From the NCBI GenBank assembly GCA_051294375.1, contig CM119271.1, positions 16,558,681-16,622,680 on the forward strand: 64,000 nt of DNA, given 5' to 3'. Both the position numbers and the translations under genes were made by a program. This document shows positions 55,501 to 64,000 of this stretch, piece after piece; the first letter of the stretch is position 1, and the number at the start of each line of letters is the position of its first letter. Under the pieces are notes generated by a model. The model worked only from the letters and a program-made list of their open reading frames with translations, was not told the DNA's origin and searched no databases. The stretch comes from Paraspadella gotoi (taxonomy: Eukaryota > Chaetognatha).

Positions 55501-55576
55501 ACGGGAGAAATGTTGAGTTCGTAAACTGAGGAGTAAGCTTCAAGAACAGTGAGAACATCTTCGACGGGGAGGTAGC
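52438..55576 (-). CDS. Three-exon 3' part of an unknown Ala/Pro/Gln-rich protein
   Basis: Minus-strand exons X (55576-55427), Y (53188-52920) and Z (52554-52438, stop TGA) have strong splice sites: CTCACAG|GC, CTAG|GTATGT; CCCCCAG|CA, GGAG|GTAAGG; TTCCGCAG|CC. Phases agree at X/Y (1) and Y/Z (0). X reads YLPVEDVLTVLEAYSSVYEL, NISPVILNTVLKQCSNG, VLVDVETMLRML, loosely EF-hand-like in spacing but without a clear calcium loop. Y has PFLNSSPKDDKEGD, poly-Ala, Thr-rich and PPPPPLQQLQQGTFNPISNA, typical of a nuclear regulatory protein. Z adds RHPPPAPARGLSLIYDNNKG, EMITCSPSAKV. Upstream exons are not identified. The X/Y join over 2.2 kb is less sure than Y/Z. Product unknown. Confidence 0.6.
52920..53188 (-). 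CDS. Exon Y, poly-Ala and Gln/Pro-rich
   Basis: Acceptor TCTCTTTCCCCCAG, donor GGAG|GTAAGG. 89 complete codons plus a split one. The poly-Ala is encoded by mixed GCC/GCT/GCG codons, so it is not a simple (GCC)n expansion. Confidence 0.7.
53220..53229. other. Assembly gap (10 N)
   Basis: Just upstream of exon Y in the intron. Confidence 1.
53430..54272. repeat. 19-bp minisatellite TAATTCTAATCTATCACCT, twice interrupted
   Basis: About 30 units alternate between AATTCTAATC and AACTCTAATC. The array is interrupted by a palindromic element at ~53940-54173 and by a Tc1-like element at 54275-54885, and resumes at 54888. It lies in the intron between exons X and Y. Confidence 0.9.
53940..54173. mobile_element. 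Long palindrome with two inverted hammerhead-like cores
   Basis: Arms 53961-54063 and 54069-54173 match with one mismatch around a GTAAC loop. Each arm holds CTGATGA-A-GGCTT-GTAGTT-AAGCC-GAAAC-AT-GTC (plus strand 54085-54118, minus strand 54049-54016). The flank CCTTTCTTTTCGTTG (from 53937) is the reverse of the A-rich tail AACAACGAAAAG seen at 8620 and 47181. Inserted in the 19-bp minisatellite. Confidence 0.7.
54275..54885 (-). mobile_element. Tc1/mariner internal-deletion element
   Basis: Perfect 30-bp terminal inverted repeats (54275-54304, 54856-54885; CTATCTAGGAAAAAAGTTAG...) flanked by the TA target duplication (54273-54274, 54886-54887). Removing it restores a minisatellite unit. Inside, minus strand, is the transposase N-terminal helix-turn-helix and, in another frame, the transposase C terminus. 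The catalytic DDE/D core is missing, so it is non-autonomous. Confidence 0.9.
54316..54594 (-). pseudogene. Tc1-like transposase remnant
   Basis: ATG at 54594 reads MPNRQPLFLVHKGAIVALRK, EGKTQQFISNRLGIPRSTIA, NFLRRYNK, a Tc1-type DNA-binding HTH. After a deletion near 54430 another frame gives the family C terminus ESMPRRMQAVVDAEGGHTKY-stop (to 54360). The reading that runs on to 54316 is out of frame. Confidence 0.85.
54930..55375 (-). repeat. Composite 0.9-kb repeat, reverse partial copy
   Basis: GCCAATTACTCAAGATTGTA, GGAAAGTGTGTGATTGAGCT, the AATTA core and CAGATCCGGCGTTTGCTCAA in reverse order. It lies in the intron between exons X and Y, close to exon X. Confidence 0.75.
55427..55576 (-). 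CDS. Exon X of the Pro-rich gene
   Basis: 150 nt, phase 1 in and out. The polypyrimidine tract is supplied by the CT-sense strand of the adjoining microsatellite. High-quality coding sequence with no stop. Confidence 0.7.
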
Positions 55577-55611
55577 CTGTGAGAGGATGAGAGAAAGAGA
55601 GGAAGAACAGA

Positions 55612-55666
<55 letters not shown>

Positions 55667-55926
55667 GGAGAAGAAAAAAGAGTGAAAGAAGAGTGAGAGA
55701 GAGTGAAAGAGAGAAGAGAGAAAGAGAAAGAGAGAGAGAAAAAGAGAGGGAGAGAGTGAGTGTGTGAGAGAGAAAAAATGAGCCCCTGCCTCCCTCCTTC
55801 TACTTCCCTGCCTATCCCTCCCTCCCTCCTCATCCCTGCCTCCCCCTGTTTCTCTCTTCGTTGACATGACAACGGCGCGGTGTTATTTCTCCCTCCCTCA
55901 ACATTTTCAATCAGGACCGAGTGAGA

Positions 55927-55958
<32 letters not shown>

Positions 55959-55960
55959 GG
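55612..55960. repeat. (GA)n block and CT-rich segment
   Basis: GA runs 55612-55765 and 55925-55960 with a CCTCCCT-rich spacer. Serves as the pyrimidine tract of exon X on the minus strand. Frames over it are artefacts. Confidence 0.85.
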
Positions 55961-55984
55961 GCGAGTTCCTTTTCTTTTTTTCAA

Positions 55985-56214
55985 TGACTCTTCGTTTTTT
56001 TACATACATTTTTAGTTACGCCGAGAATACTCGCGGTCGGTCTGTCGGTCTGTCGGTCCGTCTGCTGTTCCACGCTTATAACTTGCCTATAGTTCGTTGC
56101 TCATTGCACAAAACCTCAAATCAAAGCGACTACTTGCGCCGTCTTATCTTATCAACTATTAGAAATAAAAGACGTGATTCTGATGTAGAGCGGGTCGTAT
56201 ATACATGGAAATAA
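55985..56214 (+). CDS. Open frame, unknown
   Basis: From ATG at 56,0xx-region the plus frame reads LLFHAYNLPIVRCSLHKTSN, QSDYLRRLILSTIRNKRRDS, DVERVVYTWK-stop. Balanced composition, but it starts in a GTCGGTCTGTCGG repeat like that of the composite family and lacks splice support. Confidence 0.22.
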
Positions 56215-56254
56215 AAGGGATAAGAAAGTAAAAAGAAAATTAAAGCAGCGTAAC

Positions 56255-56317
<63 letters not shown>

Positions 56318-56960
56318 ACCCTCTTAACACTTACTCGTCTTATTTACTCATTTGTTTTTCTGACGTGATGCTTTCCTTTATTTTCTCGTTACTTAACCTT
56401 TGTTAGTTTTTTTTCTAGTAAAAAACCTTCATTTTTTTTCTTCCTTATTTTCTTGACCACATTTTCCAGAAGTACTACAAGTCAGCTTAAATTCACAACT
56501 AAGAAATATTAAAAATTTTAAGATTAGGTTAAAGATTAAGCAAGGGGATTAGGTTTAGGATTTGGTTAGGGATTTGGTTAGGGATTTGGTTTAGAATTTG
56601 GTTAGGGATTTGGTTAGGGATTTGGTTAGGGCTTAGGTTTAGGAATTGGTTAGGGATTTGGTTAGGGATTAGGTTTAGGATTTGGTTAGGGATTTGGTTA
56701 GGGATTTGGTTAGGGATTCAGGTTTAGGGTTGAAGAATATTGGATAAGATTTGGAATTATGGTTAGGGATTAAGCTAGAGTTTGGTATGCATATTATGAA
56801 TTAAGGTTAGCAATTAAGTATTTAATAAAAGATTGAATTTAAACAATTAAGAATTTTAACCTAATTTTTTAAAATCAATGTTTTATCAAATATTTAACTT
56901 AATTGCTAACCTTAATTCATATTAAAAACAGAAACGGGCGCTTTCGGAATATAGCGCCAT
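56215..56960 (+). repeat. (CT)n, AT-rich, then 12-bp TTAGGGATTTGG array
   Basis: CT run 56258-56315. 56530-56750 is a fairly regular GGTTAGGGATTTGG array, the most telomere-like in the window. After AT-rich sequence it is followed by CAGAAACGGGCGCTTTCGGA (56929). Confidence 0.8.
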
Positions 56961-57377
56961 TTTCTTTCTTTCTTTTTTATTTTTATCCTTCTTTCCTTTT
57001 CCTCTATTTTCGATTTTCTCTGTTTCTCATTTCTCTTTATCTTTTTCCCTCTCTCCTCAGCTCCTCAGCTCCTCAGCTCCTCAGCTCTTCATTTTCTCCT
57101 CTCATTTCTCCTTATCTTTTTTTCCCTCTCTTCTCTCCTCGGCTACCAAGTGATTTATTCTACATAATTTTTCCCGCTTAAAAAAAACCTCATATTTTTT
57201 TTTACAAACCTATTTTTAATTTTTTATTTTTTTCTTTCTCCTTTTTTTGGTTTTTAGATTTCTTGTTTATTATTTATCCCTTTGTCTTTTTTCTTTTAAT
57301 TTATTTTTTTTAATTTTCTCTTTTAAATTTGCTATTTGTTCTCTTTCTTAATTTTTCTTTATTCTCTACCCTCTTCC

Positions 57378-57409
<32 letters not shown>

Positions 57410-57498
57410 TTTCCTCTCTCTTGCGTCTTGTTATCATTGAACGCTTGATTGAGTCTCTCAGCCAAGGGATGTGGTTTATGCCGTCTCTCTCTCTCTCT

Positions 57499-57546
<48 letters not shown>

Positions 57547-57830
57547 AAGGTTTCTTACTCTTTTTCCCTCTCCCTCTCTTTCTCCTTCTTTCTTTCCCTC
57601 TATCTCTTTCTGTCATTCTTTCCCCTTTTAGCTCTCTCTCTCTTTCTACTTCTCTCCCTCTCTCTCTTTATTTCTATCTATATCACTATACTCTCTCTTT
57701 TACTATCTCTTTCTCAGGGTTTCTTTCTCTCTTTCTCTCTCCCTCCGTGCTCTCTCTCTCTCTCACTCTCTCTCTTGTTTCTCTGTTTTGATCTCATTCC
57801 TTCTTCTCATTCTCATCATAATGATGCTAC
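56961..57830. repeat. CT- and T-rich low-complexity block
   Basis: CTCAGCTC tandem at 57055-57090, T-rich to 57370, CTCCTC 57375-57410, CT runs 57484-57790. A short CG-richer segment at 57420-57480 is open on both strands. No gene supported. Confidence 0.75.
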
Positions 57831-58150
57831 ATGTTACATAATGTTACACAGGAAGGGTCAACCATGCCTGAAAGGCTGCAGGAACCCGTAGGCCATGCCA
57901 GCGGGGCAGGGTCAACCATGCCACAAAGGCTGCGGCTTACTGCGGTTAAAGGACGGCCTTGCGAGAAAAGGCACAGGGAAATGACATCTCCCTCGATGCT
58001 CGACACCGGGCCACATAGGATTAGGAATGGTTTTAGTTGGATAAACGAGACACACTATCGATCTTATACCAGACCAGAATTCTAAAGGACCACGCTTCAT
58101 GTCCATAAGACGACTTTGCCGCTGGGGGTCGCGGTGACTGTCGCACCCTT
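57831..58150 (+). other. GC-rich repeat-like block, unknown
   Basis: GGTCAACCATGCC occurs at 57857 and 57910 as a ~53-bp duplication. The plus frame ends PSMLDTGPHRIRNGFSWINE, THYRSYTRPEF. It ends near a CTGGGGGTCGCGGTGACTGT segment. It may be a SINE or a transposon end. Confidence 0.3.
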
Positions 58151-58199
58151 TGCTTTAACATCGGTTCAATCGTTATTCGCTTAATTAATTGGGAAGAAA

Positions 58200-58395
58200 A
58201 GAAGTCATAACGACGACGACGACGACGGCGACGACGACGATGACGATGATGTTAACAAAGGCTGACTTTAGATGGAAGCGCTACAGGAGGATCATTTTCG
58301 GCTTGAATTCAGAATTAGAAAAGTATAAAAGGTAGAGAGTAAGGGATAAAGGTTTGGTTAGGGATTAGGGTCAGGGATAAGTTTATGGTTAGGTA
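58200..58395. repeat. (GAC)n and degenerate array
   Basis: ACGACGACG run 58207-58245, then GGTTAGGGATTAGGG-type units at 58350-58395. Confidence 0.7.
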
Positions 58396-58640
58396 TGTAG
58401 TGAGGCATTGCGATACATTCACCCCATCTATTAGTAACCTTCAGTTGTGACCCGCTGACTCATTGAGTAATACCAGCGGCTTATGACCATTAGGTCCCGG
58501 GAACGCTCCCCAATGGTACTTACCCAGAAGGAAGCGTGAGGAGTCCTCACCTAAGACGGCCATAAAGCGCTTTGGGCGCTTGGAAAACCTTCAAGCCTGG
58601 TTTCAAGCCCAGGACCCGTTCCATTGCTGTTCCATTCCAC
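58396..58640 (+). mobile_element. tRNA-like repeat (possible SINE)
   Basis: CG-richer 245-bp block. Near its 3' end CCTGG-TTTCAAG-CCCAGG (58596-58613) folds as a T-arm and contains a B-box-like GGTTTCAAGCCC. The plus-sense 5' A box is not clear. Inserted among TTAGG-like units. Confidence 0.35.
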
Positions 58641-58739
58641 TTAGAAACTTATCCACAGGTATTTATTTGGGTGTGGGATTGGGCTAAGAGATTGGCTTAA
58701 GCATTTAGTATAAGATAAGAGTTAAATAGTTGGCTTAAA

Positions 58740-59640
58740 ATTAAATACAGGGATCAGAAACTAAAATGGGGTGTTTTCGTAAAATAGTGCTCTTTCCTTT
58801 ACTACTTTCTTTCTACTCTGCTACTTTACTTTAGTCACTCTTTTCAAAGTCAACAATGTAATCCTTCTTAGTCTAATCTTCCACCATCTTAATCCTATTT
58901 TCCTATTCTATTTTCCTTATCTAATCTAGTCTAATCTAATCGAATCTAGTCTAATCTTCCATCATCTCAATCCTATTTTTCTATTTTATTTTCCTTATCT
59001 AATCTAGTCTAATCTAATCGAATCTAGTCTAATCTTCCACCATCTCAATCCTATTTTCCTATTCTATTTTCCTTATCTAATCTAATCTAATCTAATCTAG
59101 TCTAATCTTCCACCATCTCAATCCTATTTTCCTATTCTATTTTCCTTATCCTATTATAACGGCATTTCCATTTTCCATCCCATTAACCCTATTCCACATA
59201 TTCCTTTCCACTTTCTTTCTTTCCTTTCCTCCCTCCGTTCCACTTTCCTTCTTCTTTCCTTTCCTCATCTTCTTTTCTCCCTCTTTTCTACTTCCATTCT
59301 TTCCTTTCCTCATCTTCTTTCCTCCCTTCTTAACACTTTCTCTCTTTCTTTTCCTCATCTTCTTTCCTCCCTTCTTAACACTTTCTTTCTTTTCCTCATC
59401 TTCTTTCCTCCATCCTTTCCACTTTTTTCCTTTTCTTATCTTCTTTCCTCCCTCTTTTCCACTTCCCTTCTTTCCTTTTCTCATCTTCTTTCCTCCCTTA
59501 TTTCCACTTTCCTTCTTTTCCCTTTCTTATCTTCTTTCCTTCCTCTTTTCCACTTTCCTTCTTTTCTTTTTCTTATCTTCTTTTCTCCCTAATTTCCACT
59601 TTCCTTTTTTCCTTTCTTCATCTTCTTTTCTTTCCTCCAT
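58740..59640. repeat. ~80-bp tandem array and CT-rich ~50-bp array
   Basis: 58866-59150 has 3-4 units containing CAATCCTATTTTCCTATTCT and TCTAATCTAATCGAATCTAG. 59180-59640 has imperfect units of CTTTCCTCCCTCTTTTCCAC. The Lys/Gly-rich minus frame is an artefact. Confidence 0.8.
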
Positions 59641-59809
59641 TCAGTTTACTTTTTAGTTTGAATTTTTATTTTGCTCTTTTTTTCTTTTTTATTTCGCTTC
59701 CTCTTCTTCTTCTTTTCTCATTCCTCTCTTATTTCTCTTCATTTTCTTTTCTCCTTTTTCCTCTTTTCTTTCTCCCCCTCTTCCTCACTTTTTTCCTTCT
59801 TCATTGAGA

Positions 59810-60000
59810 TTCAAATGAGACACAACGCAACGACTCAGGAATCCGAAACCAAGTCTTTGCTTTTACAAGCAATAGCGGAAACGTGGGAATCGCTTTTACA
59901 AGCAGAGGCGGTTGACGGAGAATCGCTTTTACCAGCAGCAAGATGCTAAGAAATAGCTTTTACAAGCAGCGAAGGAGCAAAGAAAGACTAGCAAGAGGTG
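59810..60000 (+). repeat. ~33-bp coding-like minisatellite (CTTTTACAAGCA)
   Basis: CTTTTACAAGCA or CTTTTACCAGCA recurs at 59859, 59893, 59926 and 59959. The plus frame (SETKSLLLQAIAETWESLLQ, AEAVDGESLLPAARC-stop) follows a pyrimidine-rich tract, but no donor is evident. Confidence 0.5.
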
Positions 60001-60234
60001 AAAGCCAGATGTAAGCAGAGAAGGAAATAATTCCTTTGTCCGGAGAATTACGAACGGCGGGGGGGGGGTTTTAGTTGAAATTAAATGACCGAAAATTGGT
60101 TAATTCAAAAAAATCACGCCGCATTAATCATATTTAAATCAATTAAATTACTTCCAAATCACACAGTAAGTTTATAATGAGTTTATCTCTTTAATTTCTC
60201 CCTCGGAAAACAAAACGCTGTACGACTTTATGTT

Positions 60235-60345
60235 TGTTAAAATTGTTTTTCTTTTGCAAAAAACAAAGATTTTATTGTCATTAATAAAAACAGACATGTT
60301 TCGACTCTATGTTTCGAGTCTTCATCAGCAAGCCGTAAAGTTATA
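60235..60345 (-). mobile_element. Hammerhead-like retroelement fragment
   Basis: Minus strand 60328-60293: CTGATGA-A-GACTC-loop-GAGTC-GAAAC-AT-GTC, then TGTTTTTATTAATGACAATA as at the other loci. The stem sequence differs from the 54016/54085 copies yet remains paired. Confidence 0.5.
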
Positions 60346-60665
60346 ATCACGAAAAAAGTAATGTCTAAAAACTACAACAATAACAGATCCCAAAACGACG
60401 AATAATCCTCGACAAAATTCTTTCCAAGGATAAAAAAAAAGAGGAAAGATTTGATTTGTTTTGAGTTAATCAAAGAAAAAGAAAAAAAAGAAAAAAGCGA
60501 GTTCACCACCTGAACTTCAGATTTCTTTCTTTTTGCTCTTATTTATGCTTTCTGTCTTTCTGTATTTCTGTCTTTCTCTTTTTTTATCTTTCGTTGTTCC
60601 TAAATTTTTTATTTTTTTATTTTTATCTCTTTTTATCTTTCATCCTTTATTTCTTTATTTCTTTT

Positions 60666-60696
<31 letters not shown>

Positions 60697-61128
60697 TTCC
60701 CTGTATTTTTTTAATTCAATCTTTCTTTCTGTTTTGCTTTTTTTTGTCTCCAATTTTTCTTTCTTTCTTTCTTACTGTATTTTTATCTGACTTTCTTTTT
60801 TTCAAATTCAAACTTCCTCAATCTATGACACAGGGAATGGCTTTAAATTTACCACGTGACATTTTTAATCATAATAATATATCTAATTAATAGGCATTCT
60901 ATGAAACCTAACTGAGATAAGCTAATCGTCGTTCCATAATAACCTTGAATGCTCACTTTCATTTAGAATTGACTTCACTAACTAAAACAAGAGCAACTGA
61001 AATCAGGGTTTTTGCAAAAGCTTGAAACAGTTGGACGAGACAGATTTAATCGGCGGGTCAAGCCTCCTTGGAAAACACTTGAGAAAAAAAATGTAAAAGC
61101 AAATCTTATTCTTTTTCTAAGAACAACA
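60346..61128. other. T-rich tract and coding-like segment
   Basis: 60520-60790 is TTTCTTTC-rich. 60990-61100 has a plus frame FLQKLETVGRDRFNRRVKPP then WKTLEKKNVKAN which continues into the next entry; no start or splice site could be fixed. Confidence 0.35.
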
Positions 61129-61284
61129 ATGATTTCGGAGCGAGAACTGAACTTGACACGGAGCCTTTCACGTCGTTTCGTCGTCGTCGTCGCCGTCGTC
61201 GTCGTGTTGTTGTTGTTGTCGATTGGCTCGTTGATTTTGTTGCTTCTCTCAAGTTTACAATGTCAAGCTGTTGAAAGAAACTTA

Positions 61285-61285
<1 letters not shown>
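61129..61285 (+). CDS. Possible signal-anchor exon, unknown
   Basis: ATG frame MISERELNLTRSLSRR, then a long hydrophobic stretch VVVVAVVVVLLLLSIGSLIL, LLLSSLQCQAVERN. Much of the hydrophobic part is encoded by (GTC)n/(GTT)n repeats, so it may be spurious. The frame runs into a (CT)n tract with no donor. Confidence 0.2.
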
Positions 61286-61328
<43 letters not shown>

Positions 61329-61552
61329 TCTCTGTCTCCTCTCTCTCTCTTTCTCTCTCTCTCTCCGTCTCTTTCCCCTGCGTTCCCTCTTTCACCTCCT
61401 CTCTCTTTCCCTCCTTCAATCAACGATCAAGTTCTCACAGCTGCAGTCTCCACGGTCTCCGGAATTCACATCATTTCAAGCATCACATTCACCGACTTGT
61501 TAATCCCACAATTATCACCTCCATAGGAAGACAACTGAGAGTTGAAATAGAG

Positions 61553-61647
<95 letters not shown>

Positions 61648-62035
61648 ATCGCTTCTTTCGTAGAAGCGAGTAAAAGCGATATATTGGAAGATACGTAATC
61701 AAACGTCTAGTAAGCCAGGTGTATGCGTAAGCAGAAGGATTAAGCGAGAATCGATTCCGTTTCCGTAGTTCGTTTGGCGACATTACTGAGGTTAAGAAGA
61801 AAGAAAAAAAAAAGAAAAGAAAGAAAAGAAAAGAAAAGAAAAGAAAGAAAAAAAAATGAAAAAAAAGAAAAGAAAAAGAAAAAAGGAAAAGGAAAGAAGA
61901 AAAAAAAAGAAAAAAAAAAGAAAAGAAAAAAGAAAAGAAAAGAAAAAAGAAAAGAAAGAAAGAAAGAAAGAAAAATGAAAGAAAAGAAAAGAAAAGAAAA
62001 GAAAAGAAAAGAAAAAGAAAAGGAGGATTTTAGAT
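61286..62035. repeat. (CT)n, (GA)n and (GAAAA)n block
   Basis: CT runs 61290-61420, a short unique piece 61420-61540, GA runs 61550-61648, then AAAAGAAAAG tracts 61795-62030. Frames over them are artefacts. Confidence 0.85.
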
Positions 62036-62069
62036 AGGGAAGAGTCAATAACAAGAAAAAAGCAAGGCA

Positions 62070-62345
62070 TTCTGGCAGAGAATAAAATTCAGCTCCTTGT
62101 ATTTTTATGCTAGTGCAGAGTACAATATAGTACTACTACTTTAGGGAGTGGTCTTTTCATACAATTGAAACATTCTTTGAAATATTATACCACTTCATTG
62201 ATAGGGAAGCCAGGTACTCTGGGAGTGAATAGACAAGACTGTGTGAGAGTCTTGATCGAAAGCTGGCAGGTACCTGCTATGTCATTATCTTGTAAGAGTG
62301 ATGGAGGCCTGTCCAAAGTCAGGGGCAAGATAGCTTATTTAATGA
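62070..62345 (-). repeat. 325-bp repeat, near-complete reverse copy
   Basis: AATTCAGCTCCTTGTATTTT through GGGAGTGGTCTTTTCATACA, CACTTCATTGATAGGGAAGC and GTCCAAAGTCAGGGGCAAGA, the reverse complement of the unit at 1-325 but starting at a different point of the circle-permuted unit. Confidence 0.85.
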
Positions 62346-63186
62346 ATGAATGGATAATTTGGAATTTGTTAAAAGTTATACTTATTTACTTCTCTTCAGT
62401 TTAAATTCTTTAACTATTCTTACTTTTATAACTTCTCTTCTTTATCATTTCCCTAAACTTCACTTTCTTCCTTCAACTTGCTTCATCTGCCATCTCTATC
62501 GTCCACCCAACTTTACTCTTCCCGCTTTTTCTTTAACGGTCTTTTCGCCTGCAAATCTCCTTGCACCTTCTAACATGCATGCACCTGTCACCCGCGTGTG
62601 ACTTCGCCACCTGCCAATTCGTCGCGACCTCGTTTACCCTAAAAAAAATTTTAAAAAATCCCTCGTCTTTTTTTACGCGTCGTTCGTCGGAAGTCGTTGT
62701 TGTTGTCCTTGTCGTTGTTGTCCTTGTCGTTGTTGTCGTCGTCGTTGTTGTCATCATTATTGTTGTTGTTGTTGTCGTCGTTCTTATTGTTGTCATTGTT
62801 GTCGTAGTCATTGTTGTAGGTATGTTGTTGTCGTTGTTGTTATCATCGTTGTCGTTGTTGTTGTTTGCGAGAGAGGACAGGAAGAGCGAGCACGAGAATA
62901 GGATCCAGTCAGCGTGCACAATATAGACGTCGCAAAGAAGAGAGACGCACGGAGAGAGAGAGATAGAGAAGAGAGGAGAGAAACCCAGCGTCTCATATAC
63001 CTCCAAGACGACCGGAAGTCAGGACGGAGATATCCGCATTACAAGAGTGAGAGGAGCAGACGGAGAGAGATGAGACAGAGAATACAATCCATTCCAACTA
63101 TCGAACGACAGATGTAGTAGCAAGAAACGTATCGATGTTGACTAATGAACAAGTAGCAACTAAAAAGACAAACAATTCATTAAATA
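62346..63186. other. Intergenic with (GTTGTC)n
   Basis: 62346-62640 mixed. 62690-62860 is a GTT/GTC trinucleotide array. 62900-63120 is GA-rich with an open plus frame (LIYLQDDRKSGRRYPHYKSE) lacking support. Confidence 0.5.
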
Positions 63187-63950
63187 AAATATGCTATCTG
63201 GACAGGCTATGGTAATTAAGGCCTCTATCACTCTTACCATCACTCTCCATCCACTCTCCATCACTCTTACATCACTCTCCATCACTCTTACATCACTCTC
63301 CATCACTCTTATATCACTCTCCATCACTCTCCATTACTCTTACATCACTCTCCATCACTTTTACATCACTCCCATTCTCCTTTCACTCTTACATCACTCT
63401 CCATCACTCTTACATCACTTTCATCACTCTTACATCACTCTCCATCACTCTCCATCACTCTTACATCACTCTCCATCACTCTTCATCACTCTCATCACTC
63501 TCCCATCTCATCACTCTATACATCACTCCATCCACTCTTACATCACTCTCCATCACTCTACATCACTCTCATCACTCTTACTCACTCTCCATCACTCGTA
63601 CATCACTCTCCATCACTCTTACATCACTCTCCATCACTCTTACATCACTCTCACATCAACTCTTACATCACTCTCCATCACTCTCCATCACTCTTACATC
63701 ACGCTCCATCACTCTCCATCACTCTCCATCACCTCTTGGCAGCCCCGTCAGCATTCTTGTCACTCCGAATTTTCTGATGACGAAACCTTCAACAATTTGT
63801 TCTGTAGAAACGGATATGCAATCCACAACAATCCACCTCTAACATCTCACATCTCACATCTAACAAAAGACTTTCTCACAGTTTCGTTTATTCACTCCAA
63901 GAGTCGCTGGCTTTCCTATCAATGAAATGGTATAATATTCTAAAGAATCA
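63187..63950 (+). repeat. 325-bp repeat with internal 21-bp minisatellite expansion
   Basis: The repeat is recognisable at 63187-63240 (TATGCTATCTGGACAGGCTA, GGCCTCTATCACTCTTACC) and at 63868-63950 (GACTTTCTCACAGTTTCGTT, TTCCTATCAATGAAATGG). Between them 63228-63735 is CATCACTCTCCATCACTCTTA in tandem, derived from the repeat's own TCCATCACTCTTAC segment. 63736-63860 is unrelated single-copy sequence. Confidence 0.85.
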
Positions 63951-64000
63951 ACTACATTCATTACAATAAACTTCTTTCATCTCCAATAACAAAACGATGG

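Noticed and set aside
56520-56750. Interstitial telomere
   Set aside because: Units are TTAGGGATTTGG and other variants rather than TTAGGG, and the same arrays occur at many sites beside a constant motif.
62533-63006. Minus-strand Thr/Asn/Asp-rich frame
   Set aside because: Translation of (GTT/GTC)n; no other support.
63191-63925. 244-residue plus-strand Ser/Leu/His/Ile frame
   Set aside because: Translation of the 21-bp minisatellite inside a repeat.

Overview
The window is a stretch of a repeat-rich, AT-rich nuclear genome, most likely from an invertebrate animal. It has spliceosomal introns with GT..AG ends, a DZIP3-type HEPN plus NACHT protein, a KLHDC-type Kelch propeller, Tc1/mariner and tRNA-derived SINE remnants, and many TTAGGG-like degenerate arrays. 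Long (CT/GA)n, (GAC/GTC)n, (TTTA)n and purine-only tracts fill much of the space. I cannot name the phylum. There are three assembly gaps (2589-3047, 4048-4257, 53220-53229).

Layout. 1-11.3 kb is intergenic: a 325-bp repeat dimer, degenerate telomere-like arrays, microsatellites, foldback elements and a SINE. 11.4-17.3 kb (minus strand) holds the best gene: four exons that join in frame into a 1,217-residue HEPN-NACHT-Kelch protein. 17.3-21.5 kb is low-complexity DNA. 21.6-26.1 kb (plus) holds four short exons whose splice phases agree, encoding an unrecognised Ser/Pro-rich protein. 29.56-33.93 kb (plus) encodes a long Ala-Glu-Lys repeat protein with a MARCKS-like basic-aromatic patch; its first repeat block has many frame breaks. 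34-52 kb is mostly interspersed repeats with coding-like fragments and two related pseudogene fragments. 52.4-55.6 kb (minus) holds three phase-compatible exons of another unknown protein, with a minisatellite, a palindromic element and a Tc1-like deletion derivative nested in one intron. 55.6-64 kb is simple repeats, a tRNA-like repeat, and a 325-bp repeat inside which a new minisatellite has expanded.

How it fits together. The main candidate for an undescribed system is the HEPN-NACHT-Kelch gene: a putative RNase (HEPN, R-x4-H), a NACHT switch and a six-bladed propeller in one polypeptide. A 57-nt intron sits at the NACHT/Kelch border and would, if retained, give a Kelch-less protein. A short upstream ORF overlaps its start codon. 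Separately, short elements with hammerhead-ribozyme-like cores and covarying helix II recur at several loci; a related palindromic element shows a 15-bp target duplication and a paralogous empty site. All gene models come from reading the sequence only; no transcript or database search was available.
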